Notes: a model not told the origin generated them from the letters alone. Counted from the first letter of the stretch, positions 1-6,800 are shown. The stretch is 7,715 bases of DNA from JAKSSM01 sp045629065 (GCA_045629065.1 JAZQQK010000025.1:1-7715), one strand, 5' to 3'. Translations and numbers: made by a program.

Positions 1-2
1 GC

Positions 3-56
3 GTACTTTCATTAGTAGCATTAGGATTTGGTGCTGCTTGGGGCGGAATTGGCTAA
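3..56 (+). CDS. 3' end of an unidentified gene, possibly ketoacyl-ACP synthase III-like
   Basis: Only the last 17 codons and a TAA stop are in the window. The tail reads VLSLVALGFGAAWGGIG. A hydrophobic strand followed by GFG and then WG is how FabH-type (KAS III) condensing enzymes usually end (GFG-x-x-x-x-WG or similar), which is the only basis for the suggestion. The stretch is too short to exclude a glycine-rich membrane-protein tail. A hairpin terminator follows 44 bases after the stop, consistent with this being the true end of a plus-strand transcription unit. Confidence 0.4.
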   Translation, partial: VLSLVALGFGAAWGGIG

Positions 57-100
57 ACTATTATAAGCAATTTACTTTCCCTAATAGTTATGTGCATAGA

Positions 101-132
101 AAAAAACCCTGGTCGTATGACCGGGGTTTTTT
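101..132. terminator. bidirectional rho-independent terminator
   Basis: An A6 run leads into the stem CCCTGGTC / GACCGGGG (one T-G wobble) with a GTAT loop, followed by T6. Because A6 and T6 flank the stem symmetrically, the hairpin can end both the plus-strand gene stopping at 56 and the minus-strand operon whose last gene stops at 158. Confidence 0.9.
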
Positions 133-157
133 CGTAATATATATGTTGCCTTTAGTA

Positions 158-976
158 TTACAAATAGAACTTGTTCTCTGCGCGTCGGCCTGCGTACATG
201 TACTCGAGCTCTGACTTGTGGAGAAGGTATCCTTCGTCGTCGAAGTACTTAGCCTTCATTGGGCAGTGCTTGAAGCACGCGTTGCACTTTACACATTTAC
301 CAGGAACATCGGATGGGTCTTCTGGATTGATAGCACCCATTGGGCAGAGCTTAACGCAGAGTCCACACTTGACGCAGTTCTCGTTAGTCTTTGGCTTAAC
401 CTTTAAGATATTGATAGGGTTGCCGTGTCTATCCTGTGGTTTGAAATAACCGGCTTCAGCATCGCCATCAACCTCTACTGGAGACTCGATTTTAGCCATA
501 TTTTGGACCTTTTTAGCGACTTTCTTAGCAAAATCAGTAGCTAGTGCCAAATCCTTGCTATCGGGTCTACCAGCGCCTAAAACATATGAAAATGAGTGCT
601 CACAAGAATAAGCAGCACCTGCTACTGTATGGAAGCCTTTAGCCTCTAATATGTTTCGTAATTCGATAAGTGAGTTATCAAAATTTCTGTTACCATATGT
701 TACGAAAGGAACTGCGAGGGCACCATTTCCTTGAATAGTATCGAGGTAAGGAAGCATGAGATTAGGGAGTCTTCCTGCGAATGTTGGCATTCCGAATACT
801 ACGAGATCTCCTTCTTTTACTTCTGCGAAACTTTCTCTTGCCTTTGGTAGAGTGAAGTCATATTCACTAACTTCTACACCGAGTTCACTAGCGATTGTGC
901 TAGCCATGAGTCCTGCAAGCTTTCTAGTATTGTCTGTAGCACTCCAATAGATTTTCCAAACTCTTTTGATTTCCAT
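158..976 (-). CDS. flavodoxin-ferredoxin fusion (EFR1-type ferredoxin)
   Basis: This 272-residue, soluble, cytoplasmic electron-transfer protein has two halves. Residues 5-160 form a flavodoxin-like fold: the FMN-phosphate loop SATDNTR is at 12-18 (the usual central G is D) and the second FMN loop with YGNR at 94-97. Residues 198-242 hold two [4Fe-4S] ferredoxin motifs, CVKCGLCVKLCP (Cys 201, 204, 207, 211) and CVKCNACFKHCP (Cys 228, 231, 234, 238). All eight ligands are present. Family knowledge assigns such proteins to low-potential electron transfer between iron-sulfur and flavin centres; the specific partner is not known. The ATG at 976-974 overlaps the stop of the preceding gene (TAATG) and has a strong AAGGAGG at 993-987 inside that gene, so translational coupling is likely. 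It is the last gene of the eetA-eetB operon, suggesting that it feeds that system. Confidence 0.9.
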   Translation of the reverse strand: MEIKRVWKIYWSATDNTRKLAGLMASTIASELGVEVSEYDFTLPKARESFAEVKEGDLVVFGMPTFAGRLPNLMLPYLDTIQGNGALAVPFVTYGNRNFDNSLIELRNILEAKGFHTVAGAAYSCEHSFSYVLGAGRPDSKDLALATDFAKKVAKKVQNMAKIESPVEVDGDAEAGYFKPQDRHGNPINILKVKPKTNENCVKCGLCVKLCPMGAINPEDPSDVPGKCVKCNACFKHCPMKAKYFDDEGYLLHKSELEYMYAGRRAENKFYL

Positions 977-1500
977 TAATATCTAACCTCCTTAGGTAAG
1001 CGCTTTTCTACAAAATACGCTACGATTCCTATTACTATTCCACTAATCAGGCCACTAAAGAGCAGCACTGGGAAATAACTCATTAGAGATGGTGTTTGCA
1101 TAAGCACGCAAGCGGTCAAGAGTTGACCGAGATTGTGCGTCACACCGCCAGCCATGCTGACGCCGACCATCGAAAATTTATTAGTTTTGTAAAGCAAGAA
1201 CATCACTAATATGGAGAGTATGCCACCAGCAAGTGAATATATCATTCCAAAAACTCCTGAGAAGAGCAGGCCGGCGATGACAATTCTAACCATGTTTATA
1301 GTGAAAGCATATCTAAAATTCAATCGGTAAATTGCGATGAGTATTACGAGATTTGCAATACCGATTTTAACTCCTGGGATTGGAACAGGAAGAGGGATTA
1401 GAACCTCCACATAGCTAAAGATAAGTGCGAGCGCAGCGAGCATAGAAGCGATTGCGAGTCGTCTTACCTTGGATGACATTCCTCTAGCCCGTGATGACAT
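976..1500 (-). CDS. eetB: EetB-like Gx transporter family membrane protein
   Basis: This 174-residue integral membrane protein has about five or six hydrophobic segments (roughly 14-32, 47-60, 66-82, 86-104, 111-133, 142-165). Family hallmarks are visible: LIPLPVPIPGVKIGIAN at 34-50, GGILSILVM at 92-100 and SMAGGVTHNLGQLL at 115-128. The family is often labelled 'heptaprenyl diphosphate synthase component I', but nothing here resembles a prenyltransferase. Members pair with NusG domain II proteins, and in Listeria the pair is named EetA/EetB in the flavin-based extracellular electron transfer locus. The fold recalls ECF-transporter S components, but the substrate is unknown. I place the start at ATG 1500 because GGAGG lies at 1513-1509, 8 bases upstream. 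A GTG at 1509 overlaps that ribosome site and is rejected. The gene overlaps the end of eetA by 17 bases. Confidence 0.85.
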   Translation of the reverse strand: MSSRARGMSSKVRRLAIASMLAALALIFSYVEVLIPLPVPIPGVKIGIANLVILIAIYRLNFRYAFTINMVRIVIAGLLFSGVFGMIYSLAGGILSILVMFLLYKTNKFSMVGVSMAGGVTHNLGQLLTACVLMQTPSLMSYFPVLLFSGLISGIVIGIVAYFVEKRLPKEVRY

Positions 1501-1849
1501 CGTACTCACCTCCGTTCTTAGATTTTATTTCAACCATTACGCGGTTAGGCAAACATACGATTTGCTTGCCAGTTTTTGTGATTGCACCCGTGTGAACGCA
1601 AACTTGATTCTTACAAGTTGAAGATTTCATTTGGCAAGTTCCGTTTTTAATGGTAATATTATTAGTGTGGTCACCGTTTTCCACAACAATTTCGCGATCG
1701 ACATTAAGTGGGTATTCTCCATAGAGTTGACCGTCGACTGTAACGACAACGGTATCACCACTTGTTTGGCCGGACAGGGCGGCAAAACTTATGCCTAGCC
1801 CCAATACCAAAATTATTATGAAAAGGATAATATCGGCTTTTTTAATCAT
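1484..1849 (-). CDS. eetA: EetA-like NusG domain II protein
   Basis: This 121-residue protein has one N-terminal membrane anchor or signal segment (KK at 3-4, hydrophobic 7-26) and a small extracytoplasmic beta domain. The NusG domain II family pattern is clear: a VDG turn at 38-40, then the cysteine signature C72...C79-x4-C84-VHTG...C99-LPNRVMVEI, with all four cysteines kept. The link to transcription factor NusG is only structural. Members sit beside Gx transporter family proteins, and EetA of Listeria is of this type; its molecular role in electron transfer is not settled. The start at ATG 1849 gives the normal short basic N-terminus. A longer reading to 1987 adds 46 residues without family character. 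No good Shine-Dalgarno precedes 1849. The start codon overlaps the apbE start on the other strand. Confidence 0.85.
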   Translation of the reverse strand: MIKKADIILFIIILVLGLGISFAALSGQTSGDTVVVTVDGQLYGEYPLNVDREIVVENGDHTNNITIKNGTCQMKSSTCKNQVCVHTGAITKTGKQIVCLPNRVMVEIKSKNGGEYDVITG

Positions 1850-2945
1850 GAAAAAAATTACTAAGAAAATTTTACTATTAACTTTAACTCTTATACTTAT
1901 TATAACACAAACTTGCTGTGGTGTTAAGGAAGAACAAAATCCTGGTGTATCAAGAGACAGTTTTGCTTTGGACACGGTTTGCCGCATTACGATTTATGGC
2001 ATGAGCATGCTAGAAATGCGTTCTACAGGTTACTTCGGAGACTTGGACGAAAAAGGCAGATATTTTACACAATATATGGACAAGCTTTTGACGACATGTT
2101 ATTCAATGATAGGTGACTATGAAAACATGCTTTCTAAGACAAAAGAGGGCTCGGACATATATTTAATCAATCATGCTAATGGTGAGCCGGTAGAAGTCCA
2201 CGATGAAACTATCGAACTTCTGGAGTTTGGCATCAGATTATCGGAACTTTCTAGTGGAGTTTTTGATATTACTATCGGTAAGGTAATAGACCTCTGGGAC
2301 TTTAGAAGTGAAGATCATACTGGAACTTTGCCGGACGAAACTGCAATCGCAGAAGCACTTACACATGTAGATTACAAGAACATTAAGATAGAAGGAAATA
2401 CAGTTACTCTGCTCGACCCCGAAGCCGAGATCGACCTCGGTGCCATTGCAAAGGGCTACATAGCTGATAGAGTTATGGACTATCTCTATAGCAAGGGAAC
2501 CAGATCGGCCATTATTAACCTCGGTGGCAACATCGTAGCTTTAGGTGACAAGTTCTCTACACTCTATGAAAGAAACGAGACGACATATGAAAATTTCAAA
2601 ATTGGTGTAAACAACCCACTTGCTAAAGGAAAGAAAGATGCGCTCCTTTATACCTTCGATGATTCAGATATCACAGTTGTAACATCCGGAACTTACGAAA
2701 GATATATCGAAGTTGATGGTAAGAGATACCACCATATCATAAATGCTAAGACTGGATATCCAGTAGAAAATGATATCGTTCAAGCTACAATTATGGCAGG
2801 AAGTGGTTACTCAATGTTATGCGATGGACTCTCTACTTTATCCTTACTTTTAGGTCCAGAGAGAGCAGAAAATATTCTAATGCGAGAAGGAATCTATAAG
2901 GCAATTTTTCTTAATAGCGACGGTTCCACATACGAGGTATTCTAA
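1848..2945 (+). CDS. apbE: FAD:protein FMN transferase (ApbE family)
   Basis: This extracytoplasmic enzyme moves FMN from FAD onto a threonine or serine of target proteins. From ATG 1848 it has 365 residues. Residues 1-22 form a basic then hydrophobic export signal, followed by Cys23-Cys24-Gly, so it is probably a lipoprotein, although TQTC is a poor lipobox. Family motifs occur in order: LSSGVFDITIGKVIDLWDF (134-152), the metal and flavin site EIDLGAIAKGYIAD (194-207), INLGGNI (223-229), VVTSGTYERY (277-286), HHIINAKTGYP (295-305) and CDGLSTLSLLLG (325-336). It therefore looks catalytically complete. An in-frame ATG at 1818 would add ten residues; neither start has a convincing ribosome site (AAAGGA lies about 21 bases before 1848). 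Adjacency to eetA/eetB suggests the FmnB role of flavinylating an electron-transfer protein encoded elsewhere. Confidence 0.9.
   Translation: MKKITKKILLLTLTLILIITQTCCGVKEEQNPGVSRDSFALDTVCRITIYGMSMLEMRSTGYFGDLDEKGRYFTQYMDKLLTTCYSMIGDYENMLSKTKEGSDIYLINHANGEPVEVHDETIELLEFGIRLSELSSGVFDITIGKVIDLWDFRSEDHTGTLPDETAIAEALTHVDYKNIKIEGNTVTLLDPEAEIDLGAIAKGYIADRVMDYLYSKGTRSAIINLGGNIVALGDKFSTLYERNETTYENFKIGVNNPLAKGKKDALLYTFDDSDITVVTSGTYERYIEVDGKRYHHIINAKTGYPVENDIVQATIMAGSGYSMLCDGLSTLSLLLGPERAENILMREGIYKAIFLNSDGSTYEVF
1899..1927 (-). promoter_or_regulatory. sigma-A promoter of the eetA-eetB-flavodoxin operon, inside apbE
   Basis: Read on the minus strand, the -35 box is TTAACA (1927-1922, five of six consensus bases) and the -10 box is a perfect TATAAT (1904-1899), with a 17-base spacer. 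Transcription would start near 1892, giving a leader of about 43 bases before the eetA ATG at 1849. The promoter lies within apbE, overlapping its signal-peptide codons. Confidence 0.7.
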
Positions 2946-2946
2946 G

Positions 2947-3684
2947 ATGGACGAAAGACTTAAATCGGTATTAGACGATTCATATAACGTAGTATTCTTC
3001 GGGGGTGCGGGCGTTTCGACAGAATCTAACATCCCAGATTTTAGATCCGAAACAGGTCTTTATATGGCACAAAAACAATTCGGACATTCACCTGAAGAGA
3101 TGCTTTCGCACCACTTTTTTGTGAACCACACAGAGAAGTTTTTCGACTACTATAAACACAATTTAATCTATAGAGAAGCTCTGCCAAATAAGGCACATCT
3201 TGCGCTCGCAGAGCTCGAAAAAGAGGGCAAATTAAGAGCGGTGGTTACGCAGAATATTGACGGCCTCCATCAGAAGGCAGGATCGCAAAATGTGTTCGAA
3301 CTTCACGGTTCCACTCTTAGAAACTTTTGTATGAAGTGTCACGAGGCATTCGACCTCGACTACATCATGGACGAATCACACTGCAAAAAAGGTGTACCAA
3401 AATGTCCTATTTGCGGTGGTACGATTAAGCCGGATGTGGTACTCTATGAGGAGCCACTTGACGAACGCGTTATGGAAGGTGCCATCGAAGCTATCGGAAA
3501 CTGCGACACTTTGATTGTAGGCGGCACATCGCTTGCAGTTTATCCAGCAGCCGGTCTCATCAGATATTTTAGAGGGGACAACCTAGTACTTATCAACAAG
3601 CAGCCTACGCCTTACGACAGCTATGCCACATTGGTAATTAACGATTCGATAGGCAAAGTTATGGAATATGAAACGGTCTTGTAA
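2947..3684 (+). CDS. cobB: Sir2-family NAD-dependent protein deacylase (sirtuin)
   Basis: This cytoplasmic enzyme removes acyl groups from lysine, consuming NAD and releasing nicotinamide and O-acyl-ADP-ribose. The 245 residues match the usual bacterial length. Motifs seen: GAGVSTESNIPDFRS at 20-34 (NAD loop), TQNIDGLH at 101-108, catalytic His120 in ELHGS, four zinc ligands Cys128, 131, 153 and 156, and GGTSLAVYPAAGL at 192-204. No residue needed for catalysis is missing. The ATG is one base after the apbE stop, with GAGG at 2934-2937, nine bases upstream and inside apbE, so the two genes are co-transcribed and probably coupled. A functional link to ApbE is not obvious; both act on nucleotide cofactors or modify proteins. 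Acyl specificity cannot be read from the sequence. Confidence 0.93.
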   Translation: MDERLKSVLDDSYNVVFFGGAGVSTESNIPDFRSETGLYMAQKQFGHSPEEMLSHHFFVNHTEKFFDYYKHNLIYREALPNKAHLALAELEKEGKLRAVVTQNIDGLHQKAGSQNVFELHGSTLRNFCMKCHEAFDLDYIMDESHCKKGVPKCPICGGTIKPDVVLYEEPLDERVMEGAIEAIGNCDTLIVGGTSLAVYPAAGLIRYFRGDNLVLINKQPTPYDSYATLVINDSIGKVMEYETVL

Positions 3685-3700
3685 AACAGGCCGTTTTATT
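3671..3700 (+). terminator. rho-independent terminator overlapping the sirtuin stop codon
   Basis: The arms AAACGGTC-t-TGT and ACA-GGCCGTTT pair with one T-G wobble and one bulged T. The loop contains the TAA stop of the sirtuin gene (3682-3684), and TTTTATTAT follows. The short, interrupted U-tract suggests moderate strength. It separates the apbE-sirtuin unit from the thiolase gene. Confidence 0.65.
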
Positions 3701-3707
3701 ATATAAT
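3679..3707 (+). promoter_or_regulatory. thlA: candidate sigma-A promoter for the thiolase gene
   Basis: TTGTAA (3679-3684, four of six) and TATAAT (3702-3707) are separated by 17 bases. The -10 sits in a 14-base perfect palindrome (3696-3709). It overlaps the terminator hairpin of the gene before. Transcription would begin near 3714, leaving a leader of about 95 bases. A second TATAAT at 3745-3750 in the same leader is an alternative -10, but no reasonable -35 is 16-18 bases upstream of it. Either or both could be used. Confidence 0.45.
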
Positions 3708-3791
3708 AAATGTGTATGAGGCCTTTATTTTGAATGGTTTCATATATAATTTAAAAGCATTATTGGAGGCATAATTCAACATAGAATACCC

Positions 3792-3799
3792 AAGGAGGA
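3792..3799 (+). promoter_or_regulatory. thlA: ribosome binding site that fixes the thiolase start
   Basis: AAGGAGGA ends nine bases before ATG 3809, which is ideal spacing. A TTG two codons earlier (3803) is in frame but only three bases from the site, so it is not used as the start. Confidence 0.85.
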
Positions 3800-3808
3800 C
3801 TATTGAAA

Positions 3809-4987
3809 ATGAAAGAAGTTGTAATTGTAAGTGCAGCTAGAACACCAATCGGTTCATTTGGTGGCACTTTAAAGGACGTTCCAACTAAGACTTTAGGTGC
3901 GATTGCCATCAAGGGAGCAATCGAAAGAGCAGGCATTAAGCCGGAAATGATTGACGAAGTTATCATGGGTTGCGTACTTCAAGGCGCAATCGGTCAAAAC
4001 GTTTCCAGACAGATGTCTCTCGAAGCAGGAATCCCTATCGAAGTTCCTACATTCACTATCAATAAGGTTTGCGGTTCTGGTTTAAGAGCAGTAGAACTCG
4101 CAGCACAGATTATCAAGGCTGGCGATGCTGATATCATCGTTGCTGGTGGTGCAGAAAACATGTCAGCTACAGCATATGCAATGCCAAAGGCACGTTGGGG
4201 AGCTAGAATGAACGACGTTAAGATGGTCGACATGATGGTAAACGACGGCTTATGGGATGCATTCAATAATTATCACATGGGCGTTACTGCAGAAAACGTT
4301 GCAGCTCAATGGGGAATTACTCGTGAACAGCTCGACGAATTCTCAGTTATTTCACAAAATAGAGCTGAAGCTGCTATCAAGGCTGGTAAGTTCAAGGACG
4401 AAATCGTTCCAGTAGAAGTTCCACAGAGAAAGGGAGATCCTATCGTTTTCGATACAGACGAATACCCTAAGTTTGGTACTACAATGGATAAGGTTGCTAA
4501 GCTTAAACCATCCTTCATCAAGGAAGGCGTTGTAACAGCTGCTAATGCATCCGGTATCAACGATGCTGGCGCTGCTGTAATAGTAATGTCAGCAGACAAG
4601 GCAAAAGAACTTGGCATTAAGCCACTTTGCAAGATTGTAAGCTACGCTTCCGGCGGAGTTGACCCTTCAATCATGGGCGTTGGACCAGTTCCTGCTACAA
4701 AGAAAGCATTAGAAAAAGCTGGTTTAACTATTAAGGACATGGACTTAGTAGAAGCAAACGAAGCATTCGCTGCACAGTCACTCGCAGTTCGTAAGGACTT
4801 AGGTTTAGACCCAGAAAAGACTAACGTAAACGGTGGTGCTATCGCTTTAGGACACCCAATCGGAGCATCCGGTACTCGTATTTTAATCACTCTTATCTAT
4901 GAAATGATTAAGAGAGATTCCAAGTACGGCTTAGCTACACTTTGCATCGGCGGTGGCATGGGAACATCACTTATCGTAGAAAGATAG
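3809..4987 (+). CDS. thlA: acetyl-CoA C-acetyltransferase (biosynthetic thiolase)
   Basis: This cytoplasmic enzyme condenses two acetyl-CoA to acetoacetyl-CoA and CoA, the entry step to butyrate, butanol or ketone-type fermentation products; it can also run in reverse. Its 392 residues are the standard length for the family. The acyl-accepting Cys88 is in NKVCGSG (86-91), the active-site His349 in NGGAIALGHPIGASG (341-355) and the base Cys379 in CIGGGMG (379-385); NEAF at 317-320 is also conserved. Sequence alone does not separate acetoacetyl-CoA thiolases from closely related longer-chain ones, but length and motifs favour the short-chain biosynthetic type. It appears monocistronic, with its own leader and a strong terminator; no other butyrate-pathway gene lies in the window. 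Confidence 0.95.
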   Translation: MKEVVIVSAARTPIGSFGGTLKDVPTKTLGAIAIKGAIERAGIKPEMIDEVIMGCVLQGAIGQNVSRQMSLEAGIPIEVPTFTINKVCGSGLRAVELAAQIIKAGDADIIVAGGAENMSATAYAMPKARWGARMNDVKMVDMMVNDGLWDAFNNYHMGVTAENVAAQWGITREQLDEFSVISQNRAEAAIKAGKFKDEIVPVEVPQRKGDPIVFDTDEYPKFGTTMDKVAKLKPSFIKEGVVTAANASGINDAGAAVIVMSADKAKELGIKPLCKIVSYASGGVDPSIMGVGPVPATKKALEKAGLTIKDMDLVEANEAFAAQSLAVRKDLGLDPEKTNVNGGAIALGHPIGASGTRILITLIYEMIKRDSKYGLATLCIGGGMGTSLIVER

Positions 4988-4999
4988 TAAGAATTAAAT

Positions 5000-5033
5000 A
5001 AAAAAGAGCGGTTCAGTCGAACCGCTCTTTTTT
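5000..5033. terminator. bidirectional rho-independent terminator between convergent genes
   Basis: A6, a perfect nine-base stem GAGCGGTTC / GAACCGCTC, an AGTC loop, and T6. The symmetry lets it stop transcripts of the thiolase gene from the left and of the ThDP-enzyme gene from the right (stop at 5079). Confidence 0.95.
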
Positions 5034-5078
5034 GGTGGTTTATATTATAGAAGAAATTAAGTATTGAACATTAGTATT

Positions 5079-6800
5079 TTATTTTAATCCCTTTTTAGCC
5101 TTGAAGCTGTCTTCAACATATTTAACAGCAGTTGGATTGTCGTTGAATTTGCAAGCATCTGTTTCAGATGTAATCATGTCAACTAAAGCTGGTCCCTTCT
5201 TGGATAAGATCTTCTTCAAATCTTCTTTGAGAGTCTTGGAATCAGATAAGTTATAGTTGTCTAAACCAAATCCACTTGCAACCTTTGCGAAGTCAATATG
5301 TGTAGTATCTACGCTATTGAATCTGCCGTCCCAAATTGCGGCTTCGTACCACTTGATCCAACCAAGGATGGAGTTGTTGAGTACGAGAACCTTAACGTTG
5401 AAGTTTTGCTCTTTAATTGAAGCTAATTCGCCTAAGCAGTAACTGAATCCGCCATCACCAGTTAAAACGATAACGTTTGCATCTGGTCTAGCAGCTGCAG
5501 CACCGAGGGCAGATGGAAGTCCATAGCCTAAGCCGGACATTCCTCTAGGCATTGTTACACGGCGGTTGCCATATACATCAAAGTATGCAGCTGCCCAGCC
5601 ACATGAGAATGAAGCGTCACAGCAGATAATTGTGTTGTCGTCGCAGATCTCGTTGAGAACTGTTACAACTTGCTGTGGAGTGATTGGAGTCTTAGGAGTA
5701 GCATCTGCTAATCTCTTTTGGTTCCAAGCTTCCTTTGCTTCTTTTAATTCTTTTAAGATGGCATCGTTCTTCTTTTCAAAATCGATAGCATCGAGTAAAG
5801 CTTCTAATGTAGCCTTTGCATCGCCAACTAAGCCGGCAACGACATCGTGCTTCTTTCCAATTTCTGCGGAATCGATATCGATCTGAACAACCTTTTGGTC
5901 AGCTGTAGGAACAGTCCAACCAAGTGTACCCATCTGGGAGAACTTGAAACCTACGCATAATACAACGTCGGCTTTCTTGATCATCTCTTTTGCAACATCA
6001 GTTCCGCCAATAACTGCGAGAACACCCATTGAAAGTGGATGATTTTCAGGCATTACACCTTTACCAGTTAATGTTGTAGCAACTGGCATATTTAATTTTT
6101 CAGCAATCTTTACGATTTCGTCAGTAGCTCTGGATAACCAGCAACCACCACCGGCTAACATCATTGGAGCCTTTGCGCCCTTCAAAGCATCTACAGCCTT
6201 AGCGAGGTCTTCCTTAGAAGCTACCATTCTATATGGTGGAATGTGTGAAAGTGCAGGATCTGCCTTGTATTCAGGTCCATCATATTCGGCATCCCAAAGA
6301 TCATAAGGAACTTCTACATAAACTGGACCAGGGCGGCCAGCCATAGCAACTTGAGCAGAGTGCTGAACGATTTCGGCAGCACGCTTTGTTTCAGTTAAAG
6401 TGAGCTGCGATTTTGTAACAGGCTTAAGAATTGCTTTGCAGTCTGTTTCTTGAGGTCCACAGCCTCTATACTTTTCAACCAACCACTTTGAGTTTTGCTC
6501 TGCGGCAAAAGCGATGAGTGGAACGGATGAATTGTATGCTTCTGCTAAACCGGAAAGATATTTAACTGGTGCGCAACCTGCTGTTCCTACGCAAGCACCG
6601 ATTTTGCCAGAGATTCTAGCATAGCAGTCTGCAGCCATTACAGCGTTATTTTCGTCACGTACGAGTACAGTTTTGATATCCTTTCGATCAGCGATACCAT
6701 AATATAAAGCAAGTGATTGACCGCCAGGTAATCCGAATACAGTGTCTACACCATATCCAGCCAAGAGGTCAGCCATCACATTGCCAGCATGTTTTTTCAT
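5079..6800 (-). CDS. thiamine-diphosphate enzyme of the acetolactate synthase superfamily, reaction unknown
   Basis: This 573-residue protein has the classic three-domain plan. The N-terminal pyrimidine-binding domain (about 1-170) carries the catalytic Glu50 in VRDENNAVMAADCYAR. The central domain (about 190-340) has LAGGGCW at 215-221 and VVQIDIDSAEIG at 304-315. The C-terminal diphosphate-binding domain holds the metal motif GDGGFSYCLGE (448-458) with NN at 475-476. Cofactor binding therefore looks intact. It differs from true acetolactate synthases where TSGPG is expected: here TAGCA (73-77), followed by an unusual EQNSKW (101-106). No regulatory small subunit or branched-chain amino acid gene is nearby. 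It may be a 2-oxoacid decarboxylase or carboligase with another substrate. The ATG at 6800 follows GGAGGA (6813-6808); a TTG at 6815 overlaps that site and is rejected. Its promoter is of sigma-54 type. Confidence 0.88.
   Translation of the reverse strand: MKKHAGNVMADLLAGYGVDTVFGLPGGQSLALYYGIADRKDIKTVLVRDENNAVMAADCYARISGKIGACVGTAGCAPVKYLSGLAEAYNSSVPLIAFAAEQNSKWLVEKYRGCGPQETDCKAILKPVTKSQLTLTETKRAAEIVQHSAQVAMAGRPGPVYVEVPYDLWDAEYDGPEYKADPALSHIPPYRMVASKEDLAKAVDALKGAKAPMMLAGGGCWLSRATDEIVKIAEKLNMPVATTLTGKGVMPENHPLSMGVLAVIGGTDVAKEMIKKADVVLCVGFKFSQMGTLGWTVPTADQKVVQIDIDSAEIGKKHDVVAGLVGDAKATLEALLDAIDFEKKNDAILKELKEAKEAWNQKRLADATPKTPITPQQVVTVLNEICDDNTIICCDASFSCGWAAAYFDVYGNRRVTMPRGMSGLGYGLPSALGAAAARPDANVIVLTGDGGFSYCLGELASIKEQNFNVKVLVLNNSILGWIKWYEAAIWDGRFNSVDTTHIDFAKVASGFGLDNYNLSDSKTLKEDLKKILSKKGPALVDMITSETDACKFNDNPTAVKYVEDSFKAKKGLK

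Noticed and set aside
171..950. Plus-strand frames opposite the flavodoxin-ferredoxin gene
   Set aside because: They are antisense to a gene with eight conserved cluster cysteines; no independent coding evidence.
976..1500. Annotation of the eetB-like protein as heptaprenyl diphosphate synthase component I
   Set aside because: The protein is a multi-pass membrane protein without prenyltransferase aspartate-rich motifs; the label is a historical database name.
1501..1509. GTG start at 1509 for the eetB-like gene
   Set aside because: The GTG overlaps the GGAGG ribosome site that serves ATG 1500.
1791..1847. Longer apbE starts at ATG 1791 or 1818
   Set aside because: They add residues before an already complete basic-hydrophobic signal sequence and have no ribosome site. 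1818 cannot be fully excluded.
1850..1987. 46-residue N-terminal extension of the eetA reading frame
   Set aside because: It would read through apbE codons, lies upstream of and across the predicted eetA promoter, and has no family character; ATG 1849 gives the normal short basic N-terminus.
3760..4890. Several minus-strand frames opposite the thiolase gene
   Set aside because: They mirror a well-supported thiolase coding region, lack ribosome sites and show no recognisable domain.
5079..6800. Calling the ThDP enzyme acetolactate synthase (ilvB/alsS)
   Set aside because: The TSGPG motif is replaced, no ilvN or other ilv gene is near, and the promoter is sigma-54 type.
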